Source: Pseudomonadota bacterium (GTDB lineage: Bacteria > Pseudomonadota > Gammaproteobacteria > Ga0077536). From it: a stretch of 38,533 nucleotides of DNA. Below, in pieces: positions 25,414 through 33,883 of this stretch (position 1 is the stretch's first letter; the number at the start of each line of letters is the position of its first letter). The translations under genes and the position numbers were made by a program. The stretch is taken from contig JAQCEL010000013.1 in the NCBI GenBank assembly GCA_027618655.1, forward strand, positions 1 to 38,533, in the 5' to 3' direction. The notes beneath the pieces were generated by a model. It did no database searches, was not told the origin of the DNA, and saw nothing but the letters and a program-made list of their open reading frames with translations.

Positions 25414-26148
25414 TTATTTTTCGCGCATGGCATAGGCACCCAGAGCGGCTGGCAACTTAGTGCCACTGTTGCCAAACGCCGTGTCTAGCTGGGCCTGAGT
25501 GAGTCCGAGCGCCGTCGTCAGGTCGGCGTCGCTAAAATCTGCATCGTCCAAGATCGCGCCAAACATCACTGCCCGATTCAAGCACGCGGATTTCAGAGAG
25601 CTGCCCATCAGATTGGTTAACATGAGCTTAGCGTCCGTAAGATTGGCGCCATCCAGACAGCTCGCACGGACCGAACCACCAGCGACATTCGCGTCGCTTA
25701 GATCCGCCCCGCGCAAGTCCGAATCGACAATAATCACGCTCAACAGATTGCTCGAGCGCAAAATTGCCTCGGCAAGATTCGTTCCTTCAATAGTGGCACC
25801 GGGCATAATCACCTTGGCGAGGTTGGCACCGATGAGGCTCGCCCCTGAAAGCTGCACATTCACCATGCTCGCACCGTCCAGATTCGCGCGATCCAAGTTT
25901 GCTCCGGTGAGGTTGCTTTCGCGCAGATTCGCCTTCACTAGACAGGCGTCCTGTAAATTCGCATCGCGCAAATCGGCTAGCAAAAGACCGGCATAAATTA
26001 GATTCCTCGTCGGCAATTCAAGTTTCTCGCCTTCGTAACCTTCAGATTCAAGCCACTGCAAGTGACTCGCGACCCGAGATTCTAGTTCCGCGTCAGCGAT
26101 TTTGTCCTTTTCTAGCGGTTGATCACCGTCGATGGAAAAGCTTGTCAT
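25414..26148 (-). CDS. Pentapeptide-repeat protein
   Basis: A 244-aa protein made mostly of A(D/N)LXX repeats from residue about 40 to 205 (ADLRDANLQDACLVKANLRESNLTGANLDRANLDGAS and so on), which fold into a right-handed quadrilateral beta-helix. An N-terminal acidic helix precedes the repeats. The ATG at 26148 was preferred to the longer frame (ATG 26253) because GAGGAATT lies just upstream and the extension would overlap the divergent SDR gene. Some family members mimic DNA and protect gyrase; most have unknown function, as here. Confidence 0.88.
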   Translation of the reverse strand: MTSFSIDGDQPLEKDKIADAELESRVASHLQWLESEGYEGEKLELPTRNLIYAGLLLADLRDANLQDACLVKANLRESNLTGANLDRANLDGASMVNVQLSGASLIGANLAKVIMPGATIEGTNLAEAILRSSNLLSVIIVDSDLRGADLSDANVAGGSVRASCLDGANLTDAKLMLTNLMGSSLKSACLNRAVMFGAILDDADFSDADLTTALGLTQAQLDTAFGNSGTKLPAALGAYAMREK

Positions 26149-26293
26149 CCGGAATTCCTCGTTGTGGTAAGCAGCGGGGCCAAACGGGGCCACGCCGCCA
26201 TTATAGGAATAAGCTGGTCTTAGACGATAATTGCACGAAGCTGACACCCCCAAATATTCAATTTACATCGATAGCGCAACGGAGATATTGCCT

Positions 26294-27055
26294 GTGAAGA
26301 ATTTATTAACCGATAAAATCGCGCTTGTTACCGGCGCAGCGAGCGGCATTGGCCGCGCCAGTGCCATCGCAATGGCCGACGAAGGCGCCATCGTTGTCGT
26401 CGCCGATCGCGACGAATCCGCCGGTCACACAGTCGTTGAAGAAATCACGGCACGTGAGGGTAATGCAGTATTTATTGCTATGGATGTCGCGTCTCGGCAA
26501 TCCGTTAGCCAGGGTTTCGATCAAGTCATCGGCCAATTCGGGCGGCTTGACTGCGCGTTTAATAACGCTGGAATTGCCGGCGACAACCACTTAATCGCCG
26601 AGACGACGGACGAAGAATGGGATCGCTTGATCGGCATCAATCTTACCGGGGTGTGGTCGTGTTTGCGTCGTGAAATCCAGGAGATGCTACCGCGCGGCGG
26701 CGGCGCAATCGTCAATACGGCATCCGTCGCGGGATTAGTCGGTTGGCGTGCGGGTGCTGCATATTCCGCAACCAAACACGCCGTGGTTGGACTCACGCGA
26801 TCGGCGGCATTGGACTACGCACGACACGGCATCCGGATCAATGCGGTTTGCCCCGGTGTCATTCAAACGCCGATGGCTGCAGCCCTCGAGACTGACACCA
26901 GTGGTGTCCGCGAACGTTTGATCCGTCGGCACCCGCAAGGACGCTTTGGTCAAGCCGAAGAAATCGCTGCGGCCGTTGTCTGGCTTTGCTCAGAACAATC
27001 CTCGTTCACCAACGGCCATACTCTCGCGGTCGATGGCGGCTATACGGCGCAATAA
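26294..27055 (+). CDS. SDR family oxidoreductase
   Basis: A 253-aa classical short-chain dehydrogenase/reductase. The TGAASGIG cofactor motif is at about residues 13-20, an acidic Asp follows the second strand (VVADRD, favouring NAD), NNAGIAG lies near 88, and the catalytic Ser (NTASVAG) and YSATKH Tyr-Lys pair are intact. The C-terminal SSFTNGHTLAVDGGYTAQ is standard. The GTG at 26294 with GGAGA 9 nt upstream was chosen; a longer frame from 26231 would collide with the divergent gene. It is convergent with the Baeyer-Villiger monooxygenase gene. An alcohol-to-ketone step feeding that enzyme is possible but inferred. Confidence 0.9.
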   Translation: MKNLLTDKIALVTGAASGIGRASAIAMADEGAIVVVADRDESAGHTVVEEITAREGNAVFIAMDVASRQSVSQGFDQVIGQFGRLDCAFNNAGIAGDNHLIAETTDEEWDRLIGINLTGVWSCLRREIQEMLPRGGGAIVNTASVAGLVGWRAGAAYSATKHAVVGLTRSAALDYARHGIRINAVCPGVIQTPMAAALETDTSGVRERLIRRHPQGRFGQAEEIAAAVVWLCSEQSSFTNGHTLAVDGGYTAQ

Positions 27056-27214
27056 TCGAACGTCAATTATCTGCAATCTGAAAGCGCGACGCGGAATGAT
27101 CCAAAATCAAATCGCCGCAGAGAACCATCCCGCGAGATTAGATCCTGGAACGCCGCGTGGTTCAGTCCCATGCAGCAGAGGACGCCCGGTTGTCGTTGCG
27201 CTAGTGGATTAGCG

Positions 27215-28735
27215 CTAGGCTGCGGACTTAACCGACGACGATTCCGGTGTCGTTACTTCGTTTGCGACTGGAAGCGTCGGCGCGTTAGTAAATTCTAATA
27301 CCCCGTCGCTAATCGGCGCTGTGCGGATCGTCTGCTTGTCTAAGGTGTAATTTTGCGTATTGCGCCACGGATCTTTATCGCCTTGCTTAGGAAATAAATG
27401 CATACCCCGTTCCATATATCCTGGCGAGAAATCTTTAATCATTTGATAACTCGCCATCCCTTCATCACTCGCTCTGAGACGCGGCGTGCATTGCGTCACC
27501 TGATGTTCATCCATGTGATTGACCAAGCGACAAACATATTCCGCCACGAGCTCGGAGCGTAATGTCCACGATGCGTTTATGTAGCCCAGTGTGTAAATTA
27601 AGTTTGGCACTCCAGAGAACATCATCCCTTTGTACGAGTAGGTGTCTGGAAAATGTACGGGTTCTCCATCAACTTGAAATTGTGCGCCGCCTAACACTTC
27701 AAGTTCGAGTCCCGTTGCGGTAACAATGATGTCGGCATCGAGCGTTTCACCTGAACTCAAATGAATACCATTTGGCACGACTTTATCAATTTCATCGGTT
27801 ACTACAGCCGCCTTATCAGTTCTCAATGCTTTGAATAGATCGGAGTCCGGCACCAGACACAAGCGTTGATCCCAAGGGTTGTAACTCGGCGTGAAATGTT
27901 TCTCAACATCGAAGTCATCGCCGAGCTGCTTGCGCACCAGGCTCAACAGTTTTTGCTTAACTTTCTCCGGTCTTACGCGCGACTGGTGATACAAGAATCG
28001 CTGTAATTGAACGTTCTTCCAGCGAATCAATCGATAGGCGAGTTTTTCGGGTAGTAATTTATTAAGCACACGAGCAATGGGATCTTCAGCCGGCAGTGAC
28101 ACAATGTAGGTTGGGGAACGTTGCAACATGGTGACTTTCGCCGCCGTTTTCGCCAGCGCCGGCACTAAGGTCATGGCTGTCGCACCGCTGCCGATGATGA
28201 CGACGCGCTTACCGGAGACGTCGAGATCTTGCGGCCATTTTTGCGGATGCACGACTTGGCCAGAAAAATCCTCTATCCCTTCGAACTTCGCAATGTATCC
28301 GTGTTCGTAGTTGTAGTAACCGCTGCACACGAACAGCACGTTACAAGAAAATTCCACGATTTCGCCGTTTGCCTTGTGAGACTCCACGGTCCAGAACCTG
28401 TCAACGCTCGACCAATGCGCGCGTTTCATGCGGTTACCAAAGCGAATACGTTCGTCTAATCCTCGCTCTACCGCTGCTTCCTTCACGTAAGCAAGTATTG
28501 ACGGGCCATCAGCAATGGCTTTTGCCTCAAGCCACGGTTTGCTGTCGTAACCCATGGTATACATGTCGCTGTCAGAGCGAATTCCGGGATAACGGAAAAG
28601 ATCCCAGGTGCCACCGATCACCTCTCGAGCTTCGAGGATGGCAAAGGTTTTCTTAGGTGATTTCTCTTGCAGCTGACGTGCGGCACCAATCCCGGAAAGA
28701 CCTGCGCCGATAATCAATACGTCGAAATGTTCCAT
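27215..28735 (-). CDS. EtaA-like Baeyer-Villiger flavin monooxygenase
   Basis: A 506-aa class B flavoprotein monooxygenase that converts ketones to esters using NADPH and oxygen. Two Rossmann motifs, GAGLSG (10-15) and GSGATA (182-187), flank the Baeyer-Villiger fingerprint FxGxxxHxxxWP seen as FSGQVVHPQKWP (157-168). The segments GGTWDLFRYPGIRSDSDMYT, CSGYYNYEHGY and YNPWDQRLCLVPDSDLF match mycobacterial EtaA closely. The ATG at 28735 has GGAG about 8 nt upstream; the GTG four codons earlier overlaps that site. In some propane and acetone degraders a BVMO turns acetone into methyl acetate, which would fit the nearby monooxygenase. No esterase is visible in the window. Confidence 0.92.
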   Translation of the reverse strand: MEHFDVLIIGAGLSGIGAARQLQEKSPKKTFAILEAREVIGGTWDLFRYPGIRSDSDMYTMGYDSKPWLEAKAIADGPSILAYVKEAAVERGLDERIRFGNRMKRAHWSSVDRFWTVESHKANGEIVEFSCNVLFVCSGYYNYEHGYIAKFEGIEDFSGQVVHPQKWPQDLDVSGKRVVIIGSGATAMTLVPALAKTAAKVTMLQRSPTYIVSLPAEDPIARVLNKLLPEKLAYRLIRWKNVQLQRFLYHQSRVRPEKVKQKLLSLVRKQLGDDFDVEKHFTPSYNPWDQRLCLVPDSDLFKALRTDKAAVVTDEIDKVVPNGIHLSSGETLDADIIVTATGLELEVLGGAQFQVDGEPVHFPDTYSYKGMMFSGVPNLIYTLGYINASWTLRSELVAEYVCRLVNHMDEHQVTQCTPRLRASDEGMASYQMIKDFSPGYMERGMHLFPKQGDKDPWRNTQNYTLDKQTIRTAPISDGVLEFTNAPTLPVANEVTTPESSSVKSAA

Positions 28736-28859
28736 AATCGTCTCCACCTTTTCCTACGCGTTCTCGCGCCGAGCTCGGCAGCCGGACAGTCTCTCTATTT
28801 GACAGTCGCGGTGCATCACGGCATGGCTGCGTATCGCAGTTCGCGAGTATCAATACGAC

Positions 28860-29300
28860 TCAGTCAGGCCGCTCCATATAAGATTTTAGCGCTAACAGGC
28901 CACCAGCACATATTTGATCGGCAACAACCTCGCGCATCGCTGCAGCTTGGTCGTCAGGAGTCGAAAATTCTGCGGACCAGGTGACGTAACTCGCGTCGCC
29001 TGCAGTAACGGGATGGACTTGCATCGTCGCAATATAGTGCTCGACTGGTATGGGCCCATCGACGATGTCGTACTTTAAATACATCTGCGTATCCGACAGC
29101 GCTAATAAAGTTTCGGTAAATACGCTGCCATCGACAATTTCCAATTGTCGGATCGCGCCTATCTGATCAGATGCCTTTGCGTTCGATATGTGAGCGGCTG
29201 TAACCGCATTACTCCAAGCTGTTAAGCCGACAAAATCGCGCAAGACAGTCCAAACTGTCTGAGCAGGTTTGTTGATGACGATACTGGCAAACACTTTCAT
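28860..29300 (-). CDS. SRPBCC-family (polyketide cyclase/START-like) protein
   Basis: A 146-aa helix-grip protein. It begins MKVFASIVINKPAQTVWTVLRDFVGLTAWSNAV, the usual start of SRPBCC domains, continues with GAIRQLEIVDGSVFTETLLALSD and ends in an amphipathic helix over residues about 118-143. Such proteins bind hydrophobic ligands in a deep cavity. GGAGG about 7 nt before the ATG supports the start. It lies between the BVMO and a broken FAD monooxygenase, all on the minus strand, and may bind an intermediate. The ligand is unknown. Confidence 0.87.
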   Translation of the reverse strand: MKVFASIVINKPAQTVWTVLRDFVGLTAWSNAVTAAHISNAKASDQIGAIRQLEIVDGSVFTETLLALSDTQMYLKYDIVDGPIPVEHYIATMQVHPVTAGDASYVTWSAEFSTPDDQAAAMREVVADQICAGGLLALKSYMERPD

Positions 29301-29410
29301 TGTGACCTCCGAGAGAGTTAATAGCTTCCGGCAGCAGCAACCTCATTCGCGGTGCTGGCTAATGTTCAGACCGCTTGTGCATTTACCACGCGTTAAATGC
29401 GCTGCACTAC

Positions 29411-30154
29411 TTAGCGAGACAGAAATATTGTTCCCAAATAGGCTGCCAAGCCCCTCGCGCTATTTAATAATGCACGGCAACCTATGTAGCCATCAGGCCG
29501 AACTAGGATCAGTTCGCCTCCCGAGGCAGCATTCAATACTTCCGCGACGGCACCTTGTTCATCGCGCGTCGGAATCAGTCCCGGCCAAGGATGCGGTGTG
29601 ATCGGCGCGATCAGCTCTACTCGAACAAGCGCCGGATATTCACGTTCGACTAAGCGATAGATGCTAGTCGCCGAGGCGAGTTGCGCATCGCCTCCCTCGT
29701 CTAAGATGATGAGTAGCGTAAATCGGGTGTGTGACGTTAATTGGTGGAGACGAACGTGCGGCGATATGTGCACGTCCGGCAGCCGCTCACCGATGAACGG
29801 CTTTACGCCGACGTTACATCCGTCAGGAATGTCCATGGCAGCGCAGTAGTTGTAGCTCAACCCAGAGATCCGCGCGACCGCGTTGTCGTTCCAACCATCC
29901 GTTTGCGTAAGCGCCATACGATCTTCAAGACCGCTACCGTGGGACATTATGATCTCGTGAATCGAAGAACTCCCTTCGATCACTTGCTCAGACACGGGTT
30001 CGCGCTCGCGCTCATAAGTATCGAGCAAAGCGTCGCTCGCCCGATTCTCGATAACGAGCGCGAGTTTCCATGCCAGATTGTAGGAATCTTGCATCGACAC
30101 ATTCCAGCCCTGACCTCCAACGACGGGGACTTGCGGGGAATGACCGTGACTCAT
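29411..30154 (-). pseudogene. C-terminal fragment of a phenol 2-monooxygenase/TfdB-type FAD hydroxylase
   Basis: The 247-aa frame begins where the family's GD motif should be: MSHGHSPQVPVVGGQGWNVSMQDSYNLAWKLALVI corresponds to the GDAAHxHPPxGGQGMNxxMQDAxNLxWKL segment. The remainder is the family's linker and thioredoxin-like C-terminal domain, ending at a normal length (GELILVRPDGYIGCRA). The N-terminal FAD-binding domain (about 280-300 residues) is missing, and no trace of it is found in the 268 nt upstream; a stop codon lies 12 nt before the ATG. GAGG sits about 9 nt upstream, so translation is still possible. Without the GxGxxG fold it cannot be a working hydroxylase on its own. Confidence 0.8.
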
Positions 30155-30422
30155 AGTCGTTTTACCTCAATGTTGACGCGAGGCGCTCGGAACAAATTTT
30201 CCGGGCATTGCGCGAGGTTCGAAAGCCGGATCTCGCAGCGCAGATCGCTTTAGATACGCTTCGCTGCGAATCACCGGTTTAAGGACCTGAGGGCACAATC
30301 TATCACAGTGCTTAGGTCGGTGACGCTAGTTCTGCCGTAGGGGCGAAACCGTCACTCATGTTGAAACGAGCGTGGATTCGTCCGATTATCGCGTCGCTGC
30401 AACTCGGAAAAGGCACCCGTCG
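30155..30422. other. Divergent intergenic region before a GST gene
   Basis: No gene was found. The region separates the broken FAD hydroxylase (minus) from a glutathione S-transferase (plus). It does not contain any recognisable remnant of the missing FAD domain, so the deletion boundary is probably at or near the fragment's start. Confidence 0.4.
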
Positions 30423-31229
30423 ATGATCAAGCTATATCACAATGACATGTCCACATGCGCGCAAAAAGTCCGCTTCGTATTACACGAGAAAGGCTTGGAG
30501 TGGGACAGCGAAGAACTCGACCTACGCGCGGGTGATCAGTTGAAGCCGGAATTTTTGCGCATCAATCCGAAAGGTCTGGTCCCGACCTTAATTCACGATG
30601 CGAACATTTTCGCTGAATCGAACATCATCATCGAGTATCTCAACGACGCTTTTCCGGAGCCTGCGTTGCTGCCGCAAGAGGCACTCGGCCGCGCGCGAGC
30701 TCGTGCTTGGATGAAGCGACTCGACGACGGTATTCATTTAGAGGTTGTCTCACTCAGTTTCGGCGTGGCGTTTCGCCATCAACTTATCGCAGCGACCGGC
30801 AGTGAGGCGGCGTTAGAACAACATTTCGCGAAGATCCCGGATCCCTACATTCAAGACGTCCAGCGCCAAGTGGTGTCGCTTGGCGTAGAGGCGCCACGCT
30901 TTGAACGGTCGATTCGTGCATTCGAATACTTACTCCGAGACTTGGACGCAGCACTCGCAACGCACCAATGGATCGTCGGCGACAAGCTGACCTTAGCCGA
31001 CATCGCATACGCGCCCTACGCGACCCGTCTAAAGCACTTGCATCTCCAAGGCTTATGGGACGGGGACGACAAACTTAATTTTGCGCGCTGGTTCGAAGCA
31101 CTGCAGGCCACCGCAGGCTACCAAGCAGGCCTAACGAAATGGTTTAACCCGAAATATTTGCCGTTAATGGACCAAGCTGGAATCGAAGCCTGGCCGCGCA
31201 TCGCAGGAATTGTTGCGCAGGTTCGCTAG
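30423..31229 (+). CDS. Glutathione S-transferase family protein
   Basis: A 268-aa GST with the N-terminal thioredoxin-like domain MIKLYHNDMSTCAQKVRFVLHEKGLEW, cis-Pro loop NPKGLVPTLIHD and the acidic ESNIIIEYL motif. The C-terminal helical domain includes the capping motif-like LATHQWIVGDKLTLADIAYAPY. The ATG at 30423 gives the standard start; a GTG 17 codons earlier would add an unconserved leader. It conjugates or reduces electrophiles with glutathione; in this setting it may detoxify epoxide or quinone products of the monooxygenases. The substrate is not known. Confidence 0.88.
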   Translation: MIKLYHNDMSTCAQKVRFVLHEKGLEWDSEELDLRAGDQLKPEFLRINPKGLVPTLIHDANIFAESNIIIEYLNDAFPEPALLPQEALGRARARAWMKRLDDGIHLEVVSLSFGVAFRHQLIAATGSEAALEQHFAKIPDPYIQDVQRQVVSLGVEAPRFERSIRAFEYLLRDLDAALATHQWIVGDKLTLADIAYAPYATRLKHLHLQGLWDGDDKLNFARWFEALQATAGYQAGLTKWFNPKYLPLMDQAGIEAWPRIAGIVAQVR

Positions 31230-31261
31230 CAATAATTTGCGCTTGCAGCTAACTTGCCGCC

Positions 31262-31921
31262 TTAGCGATCAAGCGCATCAAAAATTCGTACAAATTCAAT
31301 GCCCGCCCGGCCTGATGGCGTAACCGAAGTTGAAACCTTTAACCGCGCACCTTTAGGTTCAAACCGATAACGTTCAACGATACTCACGCCCTCACTTTTG
31401 GTTTCAACCACGAGCTCATTTTTGCGCCAGAACGACAGCGTGTGGCCATAGTCATCGGCGATCAGTTCATCGCCGCTCGCCGAAAATACGCGACCATAGG
31501 GATTCGGAACTAATTTACGCTGGTACTGTTCGTCATAGATGACGACTAACCCCTTGTCCCCAGCAATGTTAATCGAGCGCGCGAATAATATTTCTCGCAT
31601 CGACACGTTGCGCGCGATCCGATCAGGATCATCCGCCAAATACTCTAATTCACTCGCGCTAGGGTCGCCGCTCTTAGCGCCCAATCTGCCGCGTGTTCCC
31701 GCGCCAATTCCGCCTTCACGAAATCCGCCGCGCACGGGTTCATCGAACGCTTCGAACTTTTCGCGTGCCGAATCGGAGCGATCTTCATTCAGGATCCAAG
31801 CACCGACAATCGCGTGTCTCGCCCCCTCGTCAAACGCGAGGCAGGGAAGTACGCCAAACCACTGAGCGAGTAGCATTACAACGAACAGATGGTGGGCGCT
31901 AACCCGACGGCAAACGGTCAT
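31262..31921 (-). CDS. Secreted hypothetical protein
   Basis: I do not recognise this 219-aa protein. It has an N-terminal signal peptide (about residues 1-29, ending PCLA). The mature sequence opens AIVGAWILNEDRSDSAREKFEAF, the 'G-x-W-x-L-N' type start found in small secreted beta-barrel proteins, and continues with a basic, Gly-rich stretch and beta-strands (EQYQRKLVPNPYGRVF, GHTLSFWRKNELVVETKSEG, IVERYRFEPKGARLKVSTSVTP). This resembles a lipocalin-like fold but is not conclusive. AGAGGAATC precedes the start. Confidence 0.75.
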   Translation of the reverse strand: MTVCRRVSAHHLFVVMLLAQWFGVLPCLAFDEGARHAIVGAWILNEDRSDSAREKFEAFDEPVRGGFREGGIGAGTRGRLGAKSGDPSASELEYLADDPDRIARNVSMREILFARSINIAGDKGLVVIYDEQYQRKLVPNPYGRVFSASGDELIADDYGHTLSFWRKNELVVETKSEGVSIVERYRFEPKGARLKVSTSVTPSGRAGIEFVRIFDALDR

Positions 31922-31976
31922 TCAAGATTCCTCTGACGAATGGTGATCGGAGTAGTTCGCAAGCGCACCGTAACAG

Positions 31977-32672
31977 CTAATCCTTACCTGTTTGGACCAA
32001 GGTAAAGGCCTCCTTCGCGACTTGATCAGGATCTCCAGCTTGGCCGGTTAATAGATCGTAGTTCGCGCGATCGATTAAATTCACGCCGGCTTGTACGCCA
32101 GGACGTTTTTCGATCACATCTAACCAACGCCGCAAATTCGGAAAGTCGTCGACTGGGACGCCAGTCCAAAAGTAGATCCGAACCCACGACCAATTCGCCA
32201 TATCAGCGATCGAATAGTCTCCGGCAAGAAACTCGTTGTCGGTGAGCTGCCGCTCAAGCACTGAAAACAAGCGCCGTACTTCGCCTTGAAACCGCTCGAT
32301 GGCGGCAGGAATTTTCTCGGGAAAATATCTCGAAAAGATATTTGCTTGGCCCATCATGGGACCAATGCCACTCATTTGAAACATCACCCATTGGATCACT
32401 TGTGCTCTACCGCGAACGTCTTTCGGCAGAAAGAGACCCGATTTTTCAGCCAAATAAATCATGATCGCGCCAGACTCAAATAACGTCACGTCTTCGTCGG
32501 TATCGACAATAGCCGGGATCCGACCGTTTGGGTTGAGCTTTAAAAATTCAGGCTCTTTTTGCACGCCGGTCATAATGTCGATCGCATGCGTGTTGTAAGG
32601 GATCCCCATCTCTTCCAACGCAATAGATGCTTTCCATCCATTCGGCGTCGGCCAGGTATATAGTTCAATCAT
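31977..32672 (-). CDS. Glutathione S-transferase family protein (paralogue A)
   Basis: A 231-aa GST starting [36 protein letters not shown], with [11 protein letters not shown] and the [15 protein letters not shown] motif, typical of the YfcG/YghU-like group. The C-terminal domain has [19 protein letters not shown]. The longer frame starting at 32945 would run into the divergent gene and is not conserved; GGAGCTTTC precedes ATG 32672. It is divergent from a closely related GST at 32875, about half of whose residues are identical by eye. Such proteins often have disulfide reductase or dehalogenase activity; the substrate is unknown. Confidence 0.9.
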   Translation of the reverse strand: MIELYTWPTPNGWKASIALEEMGIPYNTHAIDIMTGVQKEPEFLKLNPNGRIPAIVDTDEDVTLFESGAIMIYLAEKSGLFLPKDVRGRAQVIQWVMFQMSGIGPMMGQANIFSRYFPEKIPAAIERFQGEVRRLFSVLERQLTDNEFLAGDYSIADMANWSWVRIYFWTGVPVDDFPNLRRWLDVIEKRPGVQAGVNLIDRANYDLLTGQAGDPDQVAKEAFTLVQTGKD

Positions 32673-32874
32673 GAAAGCTCCAAATAGTTTGGCAGATATA
32701 ACGTGCCGCCATTTTGACACGCTTAGCGTTGCGAGTTGAGCCGCTGAGTTTCGAACGGCGCTCGCAGAGCGAACTGGAATAGCTATCCCATGGCATAATC
32801 GCCACGTCGACTTAACTGAAACGCAACTGGACTGAAGAATAACTGGGTAGTAGCTAGCCCGAGAGAGTAAATCA

Positions 32875-33534
32875 TTGATCGACCTGTACACTGCTGCAAC
32901 GCCAAACGGCTGGAAAGCAACCATAACGCTCGAAGAACTTGGCATTCCCTACCAACTTCATGCGGTTGATTTGACGGCGGGCGAACAACATACGCCTGAG
33001 TTTCGTGCCTTAAACCTTAATGGACGAATACCCGTAATCGTCGACTCTGAACCATCGATGACGATTTTTGAATCAGGCGCGATTTTGCTGTATCTCGCCG
33101 AGAAAACCGGTCAGTTAATGCCCGCGGACCTCGCGGGTCGCTACCTCACGATTCAATGGTTAATGTTCCAAATGGGCGGCATCGGCCCGATGCAAGGCCA
33201 AGCCGTTGTCTTCGAGCGCTACTTCGGCGAAGACGTCCCTGCGGCGCGCGAGCGCTATAAAAATGAGACGCGCCGCCTCTACGAAGTGTTAAATGCGCGC
33301 CTCGAGCACAATGAGTATCTAGCCGGGGAATATGGCATCGCCGATATCGCGAATTGGTCATGGGTTAAAACTCATCGATGGGCACGCATTCCAATCGACG
33401 GCTTGAGCCACCTTGGGCGATGGATCGATTCGATTGCCGCGCGCCCCGCAGTGCAACGCGGCATCGAGTTACCACCACCGGCAGGTGTTGCGGCCAAGCA
33501 AAAGGAAATGGGCGCAAGCATTACGACGCGCTGA
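32875..33534 (+). CDS. Glutathione S-transferase family protein (paralogue B)
   Basis: A 219-aa [39 protein letters not shown], with [26 protein letters not shown] and [19 protein letters not shown]. It aligns end to end with the divergent GST at 31977-32672, pointing to an old duplication with inversion. The start codon appears to be TTG at 32875, preceded by GAGAGAG about 8 nt upstream; no ATG or GTG fits the conserved N-terminus. The rare start may lower expression. It lies about 200 nt ahead of the thiamine riboswitch. Confidence 0.9.
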   Translation: MIDLYTAATPNGWKATITLEELGIPYQLHAVDLTAGEQHTPEFRALNLNGRIPVIVDSEPSMTIFESGAILLYLAEKTGQLMPADLAGRYLTIQWLMFQMGGIGPMQGQAVVFERYFGEDVPAARERYKNETRRLYEVLNARLEHNEYLAGEYGIADIANWSWVKTHRWARIPIDGLSHLGRWIDSIAARPAVQRGIELPPPAGVAAKQKEMGASITTR

Positions 33535-33728
33535 GGCAATGACCCTGGCGATTTGCAAGCACGTTCAACGCTGCGATCGCGGGACCGATCTCAAATTTCG
33601 CAAAATGATTTCTGAATAAATGCGCGGATGCCGCGGACTCACGCAGCGAAGGTCAACGCATCGCCTATATGCTTACCCGCAGATAGTTGCTAACATCCGC
33701 CCAGATGATCCCCGCCCGCCGGGGATAT

Positions 33729-33815
33729 TCCTAAGGGGTGGCCAAAGGGCCTGAGACATTGCAGAGCAATGAACCCTGTGAACCTGATCCGGATAATACC
33801 GGCGTAGGGATAGGA
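33729..33815 (+). ncRNA. TPP riboswitch (THI element)
   Basis: The conserved cores of the thiamine-pyrophosphate aptamer are visible in order: GGGGTG (33735-33740), CTGAGA (33751-33756), then ACCTGATCCGGATAATACC and GGCGTAGGGATAGG from 33782. The closing stem P1 is formed by TCCTA (33729-33733) and TAGGA (33811-33815). It sits about 70 nt before the TonB receptor gene and should repress the operon when thiamine pyrophosphate is abundant. Confidence 0.95.
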
Positions 33816-33850
33816 CAGAGCTTCATCGCGGTTCTCTCTACTTCATCCGG

Positions 33851-33878
33851 GTCTCTTTGCGCAATGCGCTACGGAGAC
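33851..33878 (+). promoter_or_regulatory. Shine-Dalgarno-sequestering hairpin, riboswitch expression platform
   Basis: GTCTCT (33851-33856) can pair with GGAGAC (33873-33878), and an inner GCGC-AAT-GCGC (33859-33869) stacks beneath the loop. The 3' arm contains the GGAGA ribosome binding site of the ATG at 33884. A GAGAC inside the aptamer (33753-33757) could compete for the GTCTC arm when ligand is absent. This points to translational control; the switching pair is inferred. Confidence 0.6.
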
Positions 33879-33883
33879 TGTTA

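Noticed and set aside
25499..25996. 165-codon plus-strand open frame
   Set aside because: Antisense shadow of the pentapeptide repeats; its apparent repetitiveness reflects the repeat coding on the other strand.
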